From Calditrichota bacterium (GTDB lineage: Bacteria > Calditrichota > Calditrichia > RBG-13-44-9 > J042), in contig RFHE01000177.1 of assembly GCA_003696445.1 (NCBI GenBank), positions 1-45,494 of the forward strand: DNA of 45,494 nucleotides, read 5' to 3'. The notes under the pieces were generated by a model, which saw only the letters and a list, made by a program, of their open reading frames with translations, had not been told where the DNA came from and searched no databases. The translations under genes were made by a program, and so were the position numbers. This document shows, one piece after another, positions 18,259 to 28,178 of this stretch. The stretch's first letter is position 1. Every line of letters begins with the position of its first letter.

Positions 18259-18343
18259 CGAGTTAGAGGGGAATGTTCCCGTTGCAGCAACTTCCCTGTC
18301 ACCAGCAATTCACATCCCTGTGTCCGGCCATTCCCTTCCAGAA

Positions 18344-20698
18344 TTAACTTGCTTGCAAAGTTCGTTCAATAATATCGACCAGATCTTTGATCTGGTAAGG
18401 CTTCTTGAGAAAATTTTTAGCGCCCCTGCGCCGCAACTCTTCGAATTTGGCCGGTGGTGCATAACCACTGGAAAAAACGATGGGAAAATCGGGCGCCTCT
18501 TCCCAGATCCGCGTGGCGGCTTCCAGGCCATCCATCACCGGCATTTGGATATCCATTAAAATCACATCGATTTCATGGCGATGCTTTTGAAATAATTGCA
18601 CTGCTTCCTGGCCATTACTGGCTTCAAAAATTCGATATTTGAGGGTGCTGAGCATGGACTTTAGACTGCTGCGCAGCATCTCCTCATCGTCCACCACCAG
18701 AATGCGCCACTTGCCGGGTTGAGCCTGTAGAGCATGGCCATTGCTGTTTTGAATTTTTCGAGAAGTGGCCGGCAGGTAAATTGTGAACCGGCTCCCGTGC
18801 CCGGGCTGGGAGCTTACATCGATGTACCCGCGATAACTGCGGACAATGCCGTAAACCATGCTTAATCCCAGACCAGTGCCTTTTTCCTTTTTCTTGGCGG
18901 TGAAAAAGGGATCGAAAATTCGATCTAAAATCTCTTTGCTCATGCCGATGCCGGTATCCACCACTTCCAGTTTCACGTATCGTCCCGGCTTTAACTGCGG
19001 TATCATGCTTTCAGCATCGACCAACTCCAGATTTTCGGTTCGATACAGCAGCGTCCCCCCATTCGGCATGGCATCCACAGCATTCATGGAAAGATTCATT
19101 AAGATTTGTTCGATCTGGGTTCGATCCGCCTCCACGTTCCAAAGATTTTCATCCAGTTGGGCGCGGATATCGATGTTTTTATTTACCACCCGCCCAATCA
19201 TGGTCTGGAATTCCCGAATCAGATCATTGAGGTTAAACACCTCCATTTTCCCGCCTTTGCTACCCCGGGCAAAGGAGAGAATCTGGCTGGTAAGATCGGC
19301 TGCTTTGGAGGTGGCTTTCTCGATGGTTTCCACCATAGGCACCAGTTCAGCATCGGACGCCAATCTCATTTTCAGCATCTGGGCAGTGGGTAAAATGATG
19401 GCCAGAATGTTGTTGAAGTCGTGGGCAATGCCGCCAGCCAGTTTCCCCATGCTCTCCAGACGTTGGGTTCGGTTCAGTTGCCGCTCCAATTCGGTTTCCC
19501 GGGTCACATCCTTGATGATAAAAATCATACCCACTGCCTGGCTGTTTTCCCCAAGCAGGGGTTGCGTGCGTACCTCCAGCAGTCGGGTGGAAACACTGGA
19601 TAGCTTAAATTCGATACGAAATGTGCTTTCGATCTTCGCCCGGGTCACTTCTCGTAGTTTCCCCTGAAACTTGCCATCAAGGAAAACCTTTTCGGCAAGC
19701 AGATTAGCATTTTTCAACCGAGAACGGTCCTTGATTTTTAACACTTCAACCAGTTCGTCATTGAACCATCGGATTTCCCCACCCTCGGTCACCACCAGCA
19801 GTCCAATCGGAATTTGGTGGAAGATTTGTAGCACTTCTTCCTGTATCTGACGCAATTGCCGCGTGGCCAATCTGACTTTTTCTTCCAGGTGTTCGGAGTA
19901 TTCATGTAACTGAGCAGTCAGTTCTTCCTGCCGCGTCTGGTAACTTTTCAATCGAGCAATCATTTCGTTAAACTTGCTGGCCAGAAATCCCAGCTCATCC
20001 TCCCGTTCAACCTTCAGGCGAAAGTCGAAATTGCCCTTACTTACCTGCTCGGTTCCGGCAACCAACTGCTGTACCGGGGCCAGAACACTCTCGGACACTT
20101 TCTGTACCCCCCAAATAACCAGCAAAATTAGCAAAATGCCCACGGTAAGCGAAAGCCAGCGCACCTGCCTCGCCACCTGCTCGATGTGCTGGTAATTCAG
20201 TCCCAGCAACACTGTACCCCAATAAGTCCCATTGGTGCGAATAGGCTGGTAAACCTCCAGCAGGGCCCGGGTAGGGAAGTATTCAAACAGGTAATCCGCT
20301 TGCCGGACCTGCCTTAACAGGGTAGGGTTTAAATTGACCAGGTTCAGGAGCGTGTCGTAGGGCTGTGGAGCCGACCAGGCAAACACTTTGTCGTCCCCAT
20401 TTAACACACTGACAAAAACGATGTCGCTCTGATCGGTTACCCGTGCCAGATTTTGATAAAGGGAGATTTCATCCGAGTGCAGCAGGGCCGGCAGGGCCAC
20501 ATTGGCCAGATTTTCTGCAATCTGGCGTGCTCGTAACTCCATCTGAGTTTGTATTAAATGGGTGTAAAAGGTCTGTACGGTCACCAGAATAACGCTGAAA
20601 AGGACGAGCAGAACAATCCCGATCAGTACAGTCAGTTGAGAGGCGATAGGTAATCGGCGAACGCGGTTTATCAGTCGTTTCATTTTTTCTCTGGTCAC
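18344..20698 (-). CDS. Hybrid sensor histidine kinase/response regulator (TM sensor, HAMP, PAS, HisKA, HATPase, REC)
   Basis: KLAGGIAHDFNNILAII H-box, DTGIGMSKEILDRIFDPFFTAKKKEKGTGLGLSMVYGIV, C-terminal WRILVVDDEEMLRSSL REC domain. Confidence 0.95.
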   Translation of the reverse strand: MTREKMKRLINRVRRLPIASQLTVLIGIVLLVLFSVILVTVQTFYTHLIQTQMELRARQIAENLANVALPALLHSDEISLYQNLARVTDQSDIVFVSVLNGDDKVFAWSAPQPYDTLLNLVNLNPTLLRQVRQADYLFEYFPTRALLEVYQPIRTNGTYWGTVLLGLNYQHIEQVARQVRWLSLTVGILLILLVIWGVQKVSESVLAPVQQLVAGTEQVSKGNFDFRLKVEREDELGFLASKFNEMIARLKSYQTRQEELTAQLHEYSEHLEEKVRLATRQLRQIQEEVLQIFHQIPIGLLVVTEGGEIRWFNDELVEVLKIKDRSRLKNANLLAEKVFLDGKFQGKLREVTRAKIESTFRIEFKLSSVSTRLLEVRTQPLLGENSQAVGMIFIIKDVTRETELERQLNRTQRLESMGKLAGGIAHDFNNILAIILPTAQMLKMRLASDAELVPMVETIEKATSKAADLTSQILSFARGSKGGKMEVFNLNDLIREFQTMIGRVVNKNIDIRAQLDENLWNVEADRTQIEQILMNLSMNAVDAMPNGGTLLYRTENLELVDAESMIPQLKPGRYVKLEVVDTGIGMSKEILDRIFDPFFTAKKKEKGTGLGLSMVYGIVRSYRGYIDVSSQPGHGSRFTIYLPATSRKIQNSNGHALQAQPGKWRILVVDDEEMLRSSLKSMLSTLKYRIFEASNGQEAVQLFQKHRHEIDVILMDIQMPVMDGLEAATRIWEEAPDFPIVFSSGYAPPAKFEELRRRGAKNFLKKPYQIKDLVDIIERTLQAS

Positions 20699-20863
20699 TC
20701 TGGCATCAAGCTCTATATCGTCAGTTTGAGCAAAATTTTTAAGCCTTTTTGTTTAAACCTTTCCAGGCAGCAAAGCCCAGTAGATGAAGAGAGAGCCTGG
20801 TTATTCTCCCTGTACCCAACAGAGATCGGCTCGGGGTTGTCCAAAAAGGTTTGATTGCTGTAA

Positions 20864-21098
20864 TTTTATGCAAACAACTATTTCACTTGCACAGGACTTA
20901 AGTCAACTCTCCCCCCAACCCACTCTTTTGCAAGAGAGGGGGCGAAGGGGGTGAGTTCACTACCAATAAAGGGATACAAGGTTGTTGGTTTTGCCAAAGT
21001 TGTCGTATTTCGTTGAAAAACTGCAAGTGTAATCACTCCACTAATAAAAACGACTATATGCAACTATTCGCAACCATATTCAATTTGCTTTGCTTTTT
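20864..21098. repeat. Dispersed AT-rich noncoding repeat, copy 1
   Basis: Colinear similarity to 33146-33375. Right-end 40 nt TGCAACTATTCGCAACCATATTCAATTTGCTTTGCTTTTT matches copy 2 at 34/40 positions. Left end TTTTATGCAAACAACTATTTCACTTGCAC is also shared. Confidence 0.75.
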
Positions 21099-22543
21099 GG
21101 ATAACCCCGGCCCGTGTAGTAATCAATCACCCGGGTGATGGCTTCCTGACACACTGGGTCGAAGTCCTGCAAGCCTTTACTGAACATAATGCAATTCAGC
21201 GCAGGCCGATAGATGCCGCTGGAGACATACCCCCCTCCCTCAAAAGCACCGACTTTACCCGCGTAGGGTTGGCTGGCGAAGAATTGTTTCAGCCAATGCT
21301 GATAGGTTAGTTCGGCCTGCCGAATTTGCTCCTCGGAGGCCCCCTTGGCGCGCAACCGGCTTACCTGCCGGCGGAATTCCCCGGTTTTTGCCTCGTAGGT
21401 AGCCTTGTCCCAGGGGGTCGGAATGGGGGTTCCCGGCTCCACAAGATGCTTCCATTTCAACTGAGCTGGATCGGCCAGGGCGGTTAAATTGGGCTCCCAC
21501 GGTTCAGTACCTTCCGGATAAAAATCCTGATAAGCCACTGTGCTGCTAAAGTACTCATCCCCTAAACCGGCAAAGCTGTGGCCGAATTCGTGCACCATCA
21601 CGTACGTACTCCAGGGATTATCCACCGTGGTGCAAGCATACAAGTTGTAGATCCCCCCACCCCCGTAGCGATTGGTGTTTACCAGAATCACAATGGCATC
21701 GAAAGGCGCTTTTTCAGCAATGTTCTGAAGGCTCCGATTATCATCAGTCATTAAATAGCGGGGCAACCCGAATGTACCGAAGGAAGCATTCAGCGGGGTA
21801 GTGCGGTACTGCTTTTTACCGGGCTCATCCACTCCGGAATCCGGAGAAGCAACAAAAACGGCGTAGCAATTGAACCGGTTTTGCACTTTGAGGAACGGGT
21901 CCACCGAAAACAGTGCCTTCATCATCCGCCGGGCATCGGTTAAAAACTTGGATCGTTGATTTGCGGTGTAACCCTCGGCCACAAACACGACGTCCACGCG
22001 CTCCTGCGGATTACCGGTCTTTTGAAGGATGGTCATTTCTGCTTGCGGCAGGGCAGGTTCCGGATGAATGACCAGGCTATCTGGGTGAAAAACCTGTTGG
22101 AAAACCACGCGTGTAAACCGATTATTGGCATCCCGGCGAAGGATGCTCAGCCGGAAGGAACGTCTAGGCAAGGGAAGGCGAAGGGTTTCGCCGAAAGTGC
22201 GGTGCGCCCCTCTACCAGCCTCGGCCGTGGTTTGCCATTCATTGAACAGGGTAGAAAAACCGCGAGCGTAAATCAATTGCTGGCTCTCAAGATCCTCTAC
22301 TCTGGCCTGATACAGGCCCAGGGGTGGTGGATCGGCCAGGCCGGTGCTCGGACCATTCCATCCTTCCCGAACCCACAGGCGATCCACCGTGTACTGCTCG
22401 TTTTTCTTCCCGCCGGTATGAAACAGATCGATCCGCAGGGTGCGGTTGAAAAACCAGCGAGCAAACGAATCCTGAGCCCGGGCGGCGTTTGTCTGCAACA
22501 CAAGCAACGCTCCTACGATCATCCAACAGCAATGGACCCGCAT
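21080..22543 (-). CDS. Secreted M64 (IgA-protease-like) metallopeptidase
   Basis: Start at MRVHCCWMIVGALLVLQTNAARAQ after TCAGGAGGT SD. DVVFVAEGYT and MVHEFGHSFAGLGDEYF (HExxH-type zinc motif) are M64 signatures. Confidence 0.88.
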   Translation of the reverse strand: MRVHCCWMIVGALLVLQTNAARAQDSFARWFFNRTLRIDLFHTGGKKNEQYTVDRLWVREGWNGPSTGLADPPPLGLYQARVEDLESQQLIYARGFSTLFNEWQTTAEAGRGAHRTFGETLRLPLPRRSFRLSILRRDANNRFTRVVFQQVFHPDSLVIHPEPALPQAEMTILQKTGNPQERVDVVFVAEGYTANQRSKFLTDARRMMKALFSVDPFLKVQNRFNCYAVFVASPDSGVDEPGKKQYRTTPLNASFGTFGLPRYLMTDDNRSLQNIAEKAPFDAIVILVNTNRYGGGGIYNLYACTTVDNPWSTYVMVHEFGHSFAGLGDEYFSSTVAYQDFYPEGTEPWEPNLTALADPAQLKWKHLVEPGTPIPTPWDKATYEAKTGEFRRQVSRLRAKGASEEQIRQAELTYQHWLKQFFASQPYAGKVGAFEGGGYVSSGIYRPALNCIMFSKGLQDFDPVCQEAITRVIDYYTGRGYPKSKAN

Positions 22544-22645
22544 ATTCGGTACCTCCTGAGTTTCCTGCAACAGAACCTTTCTGGCTGAAGCTACAGGGCG
22601 GTAGCCAAAGCAGGGGAAAGGAAGGTTCACATGACCCCGCAATGC

Positions 22646-22671
22646 GGTGCCGCCGGAGAGGTAGCGGCACC
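22646..22671. terminator. Hairpin downstream of acyl-CoA dehydrogenase, possible terminator without U-tract
   Basis: GGTGCCGC/GCGGCACC 8-bp perfect stem 19 nt after the stop codon. Confidence 0.4.
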
Positions 22672-22689
22672 TTCATGGGAACATCTTTT

Positions 22690-23847
22690 TTACTTTTTAA
22701 ACAGCAGATACTTGGCGATGGTCTGCAACTGCATGTTGGAGGTACCTTCGTAGATTTGTCCGATCTTGGCATCCCGATAGAACTTTTCCACAGGGTATTC
22801 CTTAGTGTAGCCATAGCCCCCGAAAATTTCGATCATGCGGGAGGTGACCCTTTCGGCATAGACCGAGGAAAACAACTTGGCCATGGCCGCTTCCTTCAAA
22901 AAGGATTGACCGGCGTCTTTCAGCCGGGCGGCATTGTACACCAGGTTGCGCGAAGCCTCCAGAAAGGTTGCCGCCTCGGCAATCTGGAATTGAACGGCCT
23001 GAAATTTAGCAATGATCTGGCCAAATTGCTCGCGCTCCAGCGCATACTTCATCCCTGCTTCCAGGGCGCCTTCCATGATGCCGACCATCTGAGCCCCGAT
23101 GCCAATCCGGCCTTCATTCAGCGTTTCGATGGCCACCTTGTAGCCTTTACCCACCTCGCCAATAATGTTTTCTTTGGGCACGATGCAATCTTCCAAGATC
23201 AGCTCGCAGGTGCTGGAAGCTCGGATGCCCAGTTTGTCTTCTTTTTTTCCCACCGCAAATCCAGGAAAGTCGCGTTCCACAAGGAAAGCCGTGATGCCTT
23301 TGTAGCCCAGATCGGGATTGACATTGGCATAGACGATAAAAATGTCGGCTTCGGCAGCACTGGTGATCCACATTTTCCTTCCGTTAAGCACATAATGGTC
23401 ACCCTTTTCCACCGCCCGGGTTTGCAGGCCGAAGGCGTCGCTGCCGGAGTTGGGTTCAGAGAGAGCATAGGCACCCACCGCTTCGCTGCACAGCCGGGGC
23501 AAATAGCGCTTTTTCAGATCCTCGTTCGCCCAGCGCAGCAAACAGTTGTTCACCAGTGTATTCTGAACATCCACGTAAATGGCGGCCGAAGCATCCACCC
23601 GAGCCAATTCCTCGACGGCCAGAATGGCCATAAAGAAGGAGGCACCCGTACCGCCATATTCCTCCGGTACCTCAACCCCCATTAAGCCCAATTCAAAAAA
23701 CTTCTGGAGCAATTCGGGTTTAAAAGTAGCCTTTTCGTCCATTTCCCGCACGTGCGGTGCAATTTCGGTTTCGGCAAATTCGCGTACCATATCTCGAAAC
23801 ATCGCTTCTTCTTCACTAAGTACTGTCAGGGGACCTGAAACATCCAT
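22690..23847 (-). CDS. Acyl-CoA dehydrogenase
   Basis: YALSEPNSGSDAFGLQT, MWITSAAEADIFIVYA, EIFGGYGYTKEYPVEKFYRDAKIGQIYEGTSNMQ. Confidence 0.95.
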   Translation of the reverse strand: MDVSGPLTVLSEEEAMFRDMVREFAETEIAPHVREMDEKATFKPELLQKFFELGLMGVEVPEEYGGTGASFFMAILAVEELARVDASAAIYVDVQNTLVNNCLLRWANEDLKKRYLPRLCSEAVGAYALSEPNSGSDAFGLQTRAVEKGDHYVLNGRKMWITSAAEADIFIVYANVNPDLGYKGITAFLVERDFPGFAVGKKEDKLGIRASSTCELILEDCIVPKENIIGEVGKGYKVAIETLNEGRIGIGAQMVGIMEGALEAGMKYALEREQFGQIIAKFQAVQFQIAEAATFLEASRNLVYNAARLKDAGQSFLKEAAMAKLFSSVYAERVTSRMIEIFGGYGYTKEYPVEKFYRDAKIGQIYEGTSNMQLQTIAKYLLFKK

Positions 23848-24037
23848 GAGAAGCTTCCTCCTGGGTTTTATTTTCTGGTTAATTGGTGATTTTGGAAACT
23901 TTTTGTTCTCCGGATAAAACGGTGTATATTTTCAACGGGTGTAGTGGTCAAAGTTCTTCAAGGGCCCGCAATCCGCTTTATCCGGGTCGTTCAAGCTTCC
24001 TAAAAAACGACGAATTTAACGCCAGTTCAAGGAAATT

Positions 24038-24952
24038 ATGAATTCAGAAGAGCAGCAGGTTTTAAAACGCTTGAAAGCGGCTCGCAATGCTTACTTGAAA
24101 CGAAACTACGCGCGGGCCATTGAACATTATCGGTGGATTGAGCAGGCAATCCAGGACGATGAAAAAAATCTGCCCATTATCTGGATTGAACTGGGATGGA
24201 GCTATTACTACAACCACCAGTATGCCGAAGCTATTGAATATTTAAGCAAAGCGCTGGGCAGCTCCCACCTGAATGCCGAACAACGATTCGACTGCAATCG
24301 GATAATCGGTTTTGCCTACCAACAGCTCAACGAATGGGATCGGGCGATTGAATATTTGCAGGAAGCGCTTCGGCAGCCGGTTCAAGAAAGTACCAAACGC
24401 TACGCTTATTTTGAGCTGGGCAAAATTTACTTTATCCAGCGAGAGCTGGACGCCGCCGAATCGCACCTGCTGAAGGCGGACAAGCTATTCCGAATGGAGG
24501 AAAGCGACTACAAGTTCACCATCCACTACTATCTGGGTTTCATTGAATTTTTCCGAAAGCATTATGAACAAGCCCGCCGGCATTTTCAGTACATCATTCA
24601 GAATTCGGCCAGCAGCTCAACCCGGGCAACCGGATTTTTTGGATTGGCTCACCTTTTCTACGAAGAAAACGACTACCCGGCCCTTCTGGATGTGGTGGAA
24701 AAAATCGTTCAACTGGATCCCAACTTCTACGACAAAGAAACGCTGGGGTTCTTTGCCTGCCTGGCCTGCATGTATCTGTACAAGTGGGAAGAAATGGAAG
24801 ACTTTTTTCAGGAATTGAAAAAACGCTACCCTGCCGGACGATATGCCTCCTATTACCCCTTTTTTGAGGAAGCTTTACGGGAAAGAAAACTGCCCGACCC
24901 ATTTCAAAAACGCCGCGTGAAACCCGGAGGACTGCTGGACAACAAAAACTAA
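24038..24952 (+). CDS. Tetratricopeptide repeat protein
   Basis: Multiple TPR-like motifs (YYYNHQYAEAIEYLSKALGS; QLNEWDRAIEYLQEALRQP); SD AAGGAAA before ATG. Confidence 0.85.
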   Translation: MNSEEQQVLKRLKAARNAYLKRNYARAIEHYRWIEQAIQDDEKNLPIIWIELGWSYYYNHQYAEAIEYLSKALGSSHLNAEQRFDCNRIIGFAYQQLNEWDRAIEYLQEALRQPVQESTKRYAYFELGKIYFIQRELDAAESHLLKADKLFRMEESDYKFTIHYYLGFIEFFRKHYEQARRHFQYIIQNSASSSTRATGFFGLAHLFYEENDYPALLDVVEKIVQLDPNFYDKETLGFFACLACMYLYKWEEMEDFFQELKKRYPAGRYASYYPFFEEALRERKLPDPFQKRRVKPGGLLDNKN

Positions 24953-25076
24953 TTCGCCTTCGCCATGGAGGCCCCGTGTCCGAACAACTTTCCCGGTCAA
25001 GTCAACTCGCCCTTTCGCCGATGATTTACCCTTCAGCCGTTGATTGGAAGATTTTTGCCCAAAGTTCGATCAAAGG

Positions 25077-26633
25077 ATGGAAGAACCAAAACACTGTCCA
25101 ACCCGTAGTGCTCAGGCAGCCTCTGCCCATGCCCAAGAGCAACAGAACGGACCGGTTCGAATTCTCATTGTGGATGACGAGGTTCAGCTGTACGAAAGCC
25201 TGGTTCAATTTTTAAACTTGCAGGGCTTTCAGGCCACCGGCACCCACTCCATCGAAGAAGCTCAGAGTCTTCTGGACCGGGAGCGGTTCGATCTGGTCAT
25301 CTCCGATGTTCATTTCCCCAACCACACTGCGCGGGATTTGTTTGATTACGCCAGAAAACATCATCCGGAAGTGGCCTTCATGTTTATGACCGGTAATCCG
25401 GACCTGGACTTTGCCATCGATCTGCTCCGACAGGGCGGCTACGACTATATCATCAAGCCGTTTGGCCTGACCGACCTGCTGAACAAAGTCCGTACCGTGC
25501 TGGAGAAGGTGGAACAGCGCCGGCGACAGCGACACCTGGTGGACGACCTGCGGCTGATGCTGGATAGGCGTCTGAATGAACTGCGCATTTATCAGGATAT
25601 TTTCGAGTGTGCAGAGGAGGGCCTGCTGATCCTGGATACCGAAGGCAATATCGTGAAAGCCAATCAGGGATTCGAACGCCTCAGCGGGCTGGAAGAACAG
25701 GCCCTCTTCCAGCGCTCTCTGGAAGAACTGTGCCCGCACATTTTCCCCGACCTACCCCTCGATCAGGTGCGGGAAACACTGCAAAAAACCGGACGCTGGT
25801 CCGGCGAGCAGACGGCCATGCGGAGCGACGGTCAGCCCTGGGTTTCCAATGTGTCTATTTTCCCGATTCGTGATGACAAGGGCAAACTTTTCGCCTACGG
25901 GGCTTTTGTTAAAGACGTCACTTCCCAGCGATCGGTGGAAAAAGCGTTGATTCAGAGCCTGGAACGTACCACCCTGGCCCAGGAGGCCATCATCTTTGGG
26001 TTGGCACGGCTGGCCGAGTATCGCGATAAGGATACCGGCCTCCACCTGGAGCGCATTCGTAACTATTGCAAAATTCTGGCCGAAGCCCTGGCAGACCACC
26101 CCCGGTTTCAGAAAAAGGTCAACACTCAATTCATTAAAACCCTTTACAGCACCGCTCCCCTCCATGATATCGGGAAAGTGGGTATCCCCGACTACATCCT
26201 CCTGAAACCGGGTAAACTGACCAAACTGGAATTCGAAATCATGAAAACACACACCATCATCGGTTACCAGACTCTTTCCTCGATTAAGAAGCAATACGGT
26301 GAGATGGATTTTCTAAACATGGGCATCGAAATTACTTACTACCATCACGAAAAATACGATGGCACCGGTTACCCTGTAGGCCTTAGGGGGGAATCCATTC
26401 CCCTGTCCGCACAGATCCTTGCTGTAGCCGACGTTTACGATGCCCTCACCTCCAAACGGGTGTACAAAGAGGCCTTTACTCATCAGGTAACCCTGGACAT
26501 CATGCGCAGCGAGCGGGGCAAGCATTTTGCCCCTGAATTGCTGGATGTATTTCTGAGCGTTGCCGACCAGTTCCAGCTCATTTCCCGGCAATTCAGCGAA
26601 GCCCCAGAGGAGGAGGACCAACTCAATCCATAG
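25077..26633 (+). CDS. Response regulator with REC, PAS and HD-GYP domains (predicted c-di-GMP phosphodiesterase)
   Basis: RILIVDDE..LVISDVHFPN..YIIKPF (REC); LHDIGKVGIPDYILLKPGKLT, MKTHTIIGYQ, YYHHEKYDGTGYPVGLRGESIPLSAQILAVADVYDALTS (HD-GYP intact). The ORF opens at TTG 25044; ATG 25077 preferred. Confidence 0.92.
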   Translation: MEEPKHCPTRSAQAASAHAQEQQNGPVRILIVDDEVQLYESLVQFLNLQGFQATGTHSIEEAQSLLDRERFDLVISDVHFPNHTARDLFDYARKHHPEVAFMFMTGNPDLDFAIDLLRQGGYDYIIKPFGLTDLLNKVRTVLEKVEQRRRQRHLVDDLRLMLDRRLNELRIYQDIFECAEEGLLILDTEGNIVKANQGFERLSGLEEQALFQRSLEELCPHIFPDLPLDQVRETLQKTGRWSGEQTAMRSDGQPWVSNVSIFPIRDDKGKLFAYGAFVKDVTSQRSVEKALIQSLERTTLAQEAIIFGLARLAEYRDKDTGLHLERIRNYCKILAEALADHPRFQKKVNTQFIKTLYSTAPLHDIGKVGIPDYILLKPGKLTKLEFEIMKTHTIIGYQTLSSIKKQYGEMDFLNMGIEITYYHHEKYDGTGYPVGLRGESIPLSAQILAVADVYDALTSKRVYKEAFTHQVTLDIMRSERGKHFAPELLDVFLSVADQFQLISRQFSEAPEEEDQLNP

Positions 26634-26739
26634 CCGCGAACGGGGCGTGGCATTTGCTTAGCATTCCCTATCTCACAGGTGCTCCGGGCGGAAAACGTGG
26701 CTAAGCTGTTGCTGGAACTTTGCGGAGATGTTTCGGGAT

Positions 26740-28167
26740 TTATTCCCCGGTGTACTTCATAGCCATCCCGGTCAGGGTGCGCTTCAGTTTTTGGTATTCC
26801 CCACCCAAATTCCCATTGGTCATGATTACCACCACGTGTTGGTCATCCAGGAACGGTTCCAGAGCGGGCAACAATTCGGAGGGTGAATTGAGGAGAAGGC
26901 ACCGTTTGTTCAAACGGCTCAGGTGCTGTGCAATGCGTTCCCGGGAGAGGCGCCTTTGCGGGGGGATTTTTTCGGCCCGGTGAATGGGAAGCAATACAGC
27001 GACATCGGCCACGGCCAGGGCTCTGGCCAGAGGTTCTTGCAAAATGTTCTGCACCATGGTGTTGGTTCTGGGCTCGAAGACGGCTACCAGCTTTCGGTTC
27101 GGGTGCATCCGGCGGACAGCTTGGAGTGTTTTCTCCACAGCGGTTGGATGGTGGGCAAAATCCTCGTAAACCTGGGCCCCCGGAGGTCCCGGCCAAGGTT
27201 CCAGCCGCCGCTGCACGCCCTGAAAGCGGGACACCGCCCCGGCAATTACCTTCCAGGGAATGCCGCATTCCCGTGCAACAATGGCCGCGGCCAAGGCGTT
27301 TTCCACCTGAAAGGCACCGGGAAGCGGCAGGGTTAAGTCGGCCTCCGGCCGCCCCCGAAAGTAAATTCGGGCCCGCTGCGGCAGGCCATTCCCCTCCAGC
27401 AACTGATAATGCCACTCGGCCTCGCCGCTGGCGCCAAACCAGGTGAGTCGTGAATACACGGGGTCCAGCACCTCCTTCAGGGCAGCCGATCCCTGATTGG
27501 CCACCACCAGCCCGCGCGAGGGCACAATGCGCATCAGCTTGCGGAACCCGTCCTGGATGTCAGCCAGAGACCGGTAAATGTCGGCATGGTCAAATTCCAG
27601 ATTGTTGGCAATCAGAATTTCGGGAAAGTAGTGGAGAAACTTGGGCCGTTTATCGAAAAAGGCGCAATCGTATTCATCTCCCTCAATAATAAAAAACTCG
27701 CCCTCGCCCAAGGCCACAGAGGACTGGAAGTTGCGGGCAATGCCACCGATTAAAAAGGTTGGCGACAGGCCTGCCTCATGGAAAATCCAGCTGATCAGTG
27801 CAGTGGTGGTGGTCTTCCCATGGGTACCGGTCACCACAATGGTTCTTTTCTGCTCCACAAATTCCTGGCGTATCACTTCCGGGAGGGAACGAAAGGGCAA
27901 TCGCCTATTTAAGATGGCCTCCACCTCTTGGTTGCCTCTGGACAGGGCATTACCGATCACGGCCACGTCGAAAGGCTTGTCCAAATGACTAACCCGATAG
28001 CCCTGCCAGAGGGGAATGTCGTGGGCAGCCAGAAAATCACTCATGGGCGGATAAAATTGGGCATCGGTTCCCCACACTTGATGGCCTTTTAACTTCAGCA
28101 GAACTGCCAGCGATGCCATGGCCGTCCCACAAATGCCCAAAAAGTAATAGCGCCTGGGTTTCACCAC
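26740..28167 (-). CDS. mpl: UDP-N-acetylmuramate:L-alanyl-gamma-D-glutamyl-meso-diaminopimelate ligase
   Basis: YYFLGICGTAMASLAVLLKLKGHQVWGTD, VVTGTHGKTTTTALISWIFHEAG, FIIEGDEYDCAFFDKRPKFLHY, YEDFAHHPTAVEKTL. Confidence 0.93.
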   Translation of the reverse strand: MVKPRRYYFLGICGTAMASLAVLLKLKGHQVWGTDAQFYPPMSDFLAAHDIPLWQGYRVSHLDKPFDVAVIGNALSRGNQEVEAILNRRLPFRSLPEVIRQEFVEQKRTIVVTGTHGKTTTTALISWIFHEAGLSPTFLIGGIARNFQSSVALGEGEFFIIEGDEYDCAFFDKRPKFLHYFPEILIANNLEFDHADIYRSLADIQDGFRKLMRIVPSRGLVVANQGSAALKEVLDPVYSRLTWFGASGEAEWHYQLLEGNGLPQRARIYFRGRPEADLTLPLPGAFQVENALAAAIVARECGIPWKVIAGAVSRFQGVQRRLEPWPGPPGAQVYEDFAHHPTAVEKTLQAVRRMHPNRKLVAVFEPRTNTMVQNILQEPLARALAVADVAVLLPIHRAEKIPPQRRLSRERIAQHLSRLNKRCLLLNSPSELLPALEPFLDDQHVVVIMTNGNLGGEYQKLKRTLTGMAMKYTGE

Positions 28168-28178
28168 GTGCCCCCCCT

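Noticed and set aside
18858-19667. 269-aa plus-strand ORF
   Set aside because: Antisense shadow inside the hybrid histidine kinase.
22489-23685. 398-aa plus-strand ORF
   Set aside because: Antisense to the unmistakable acyl-CoA dehydrogenase gene; no recognisable domain.
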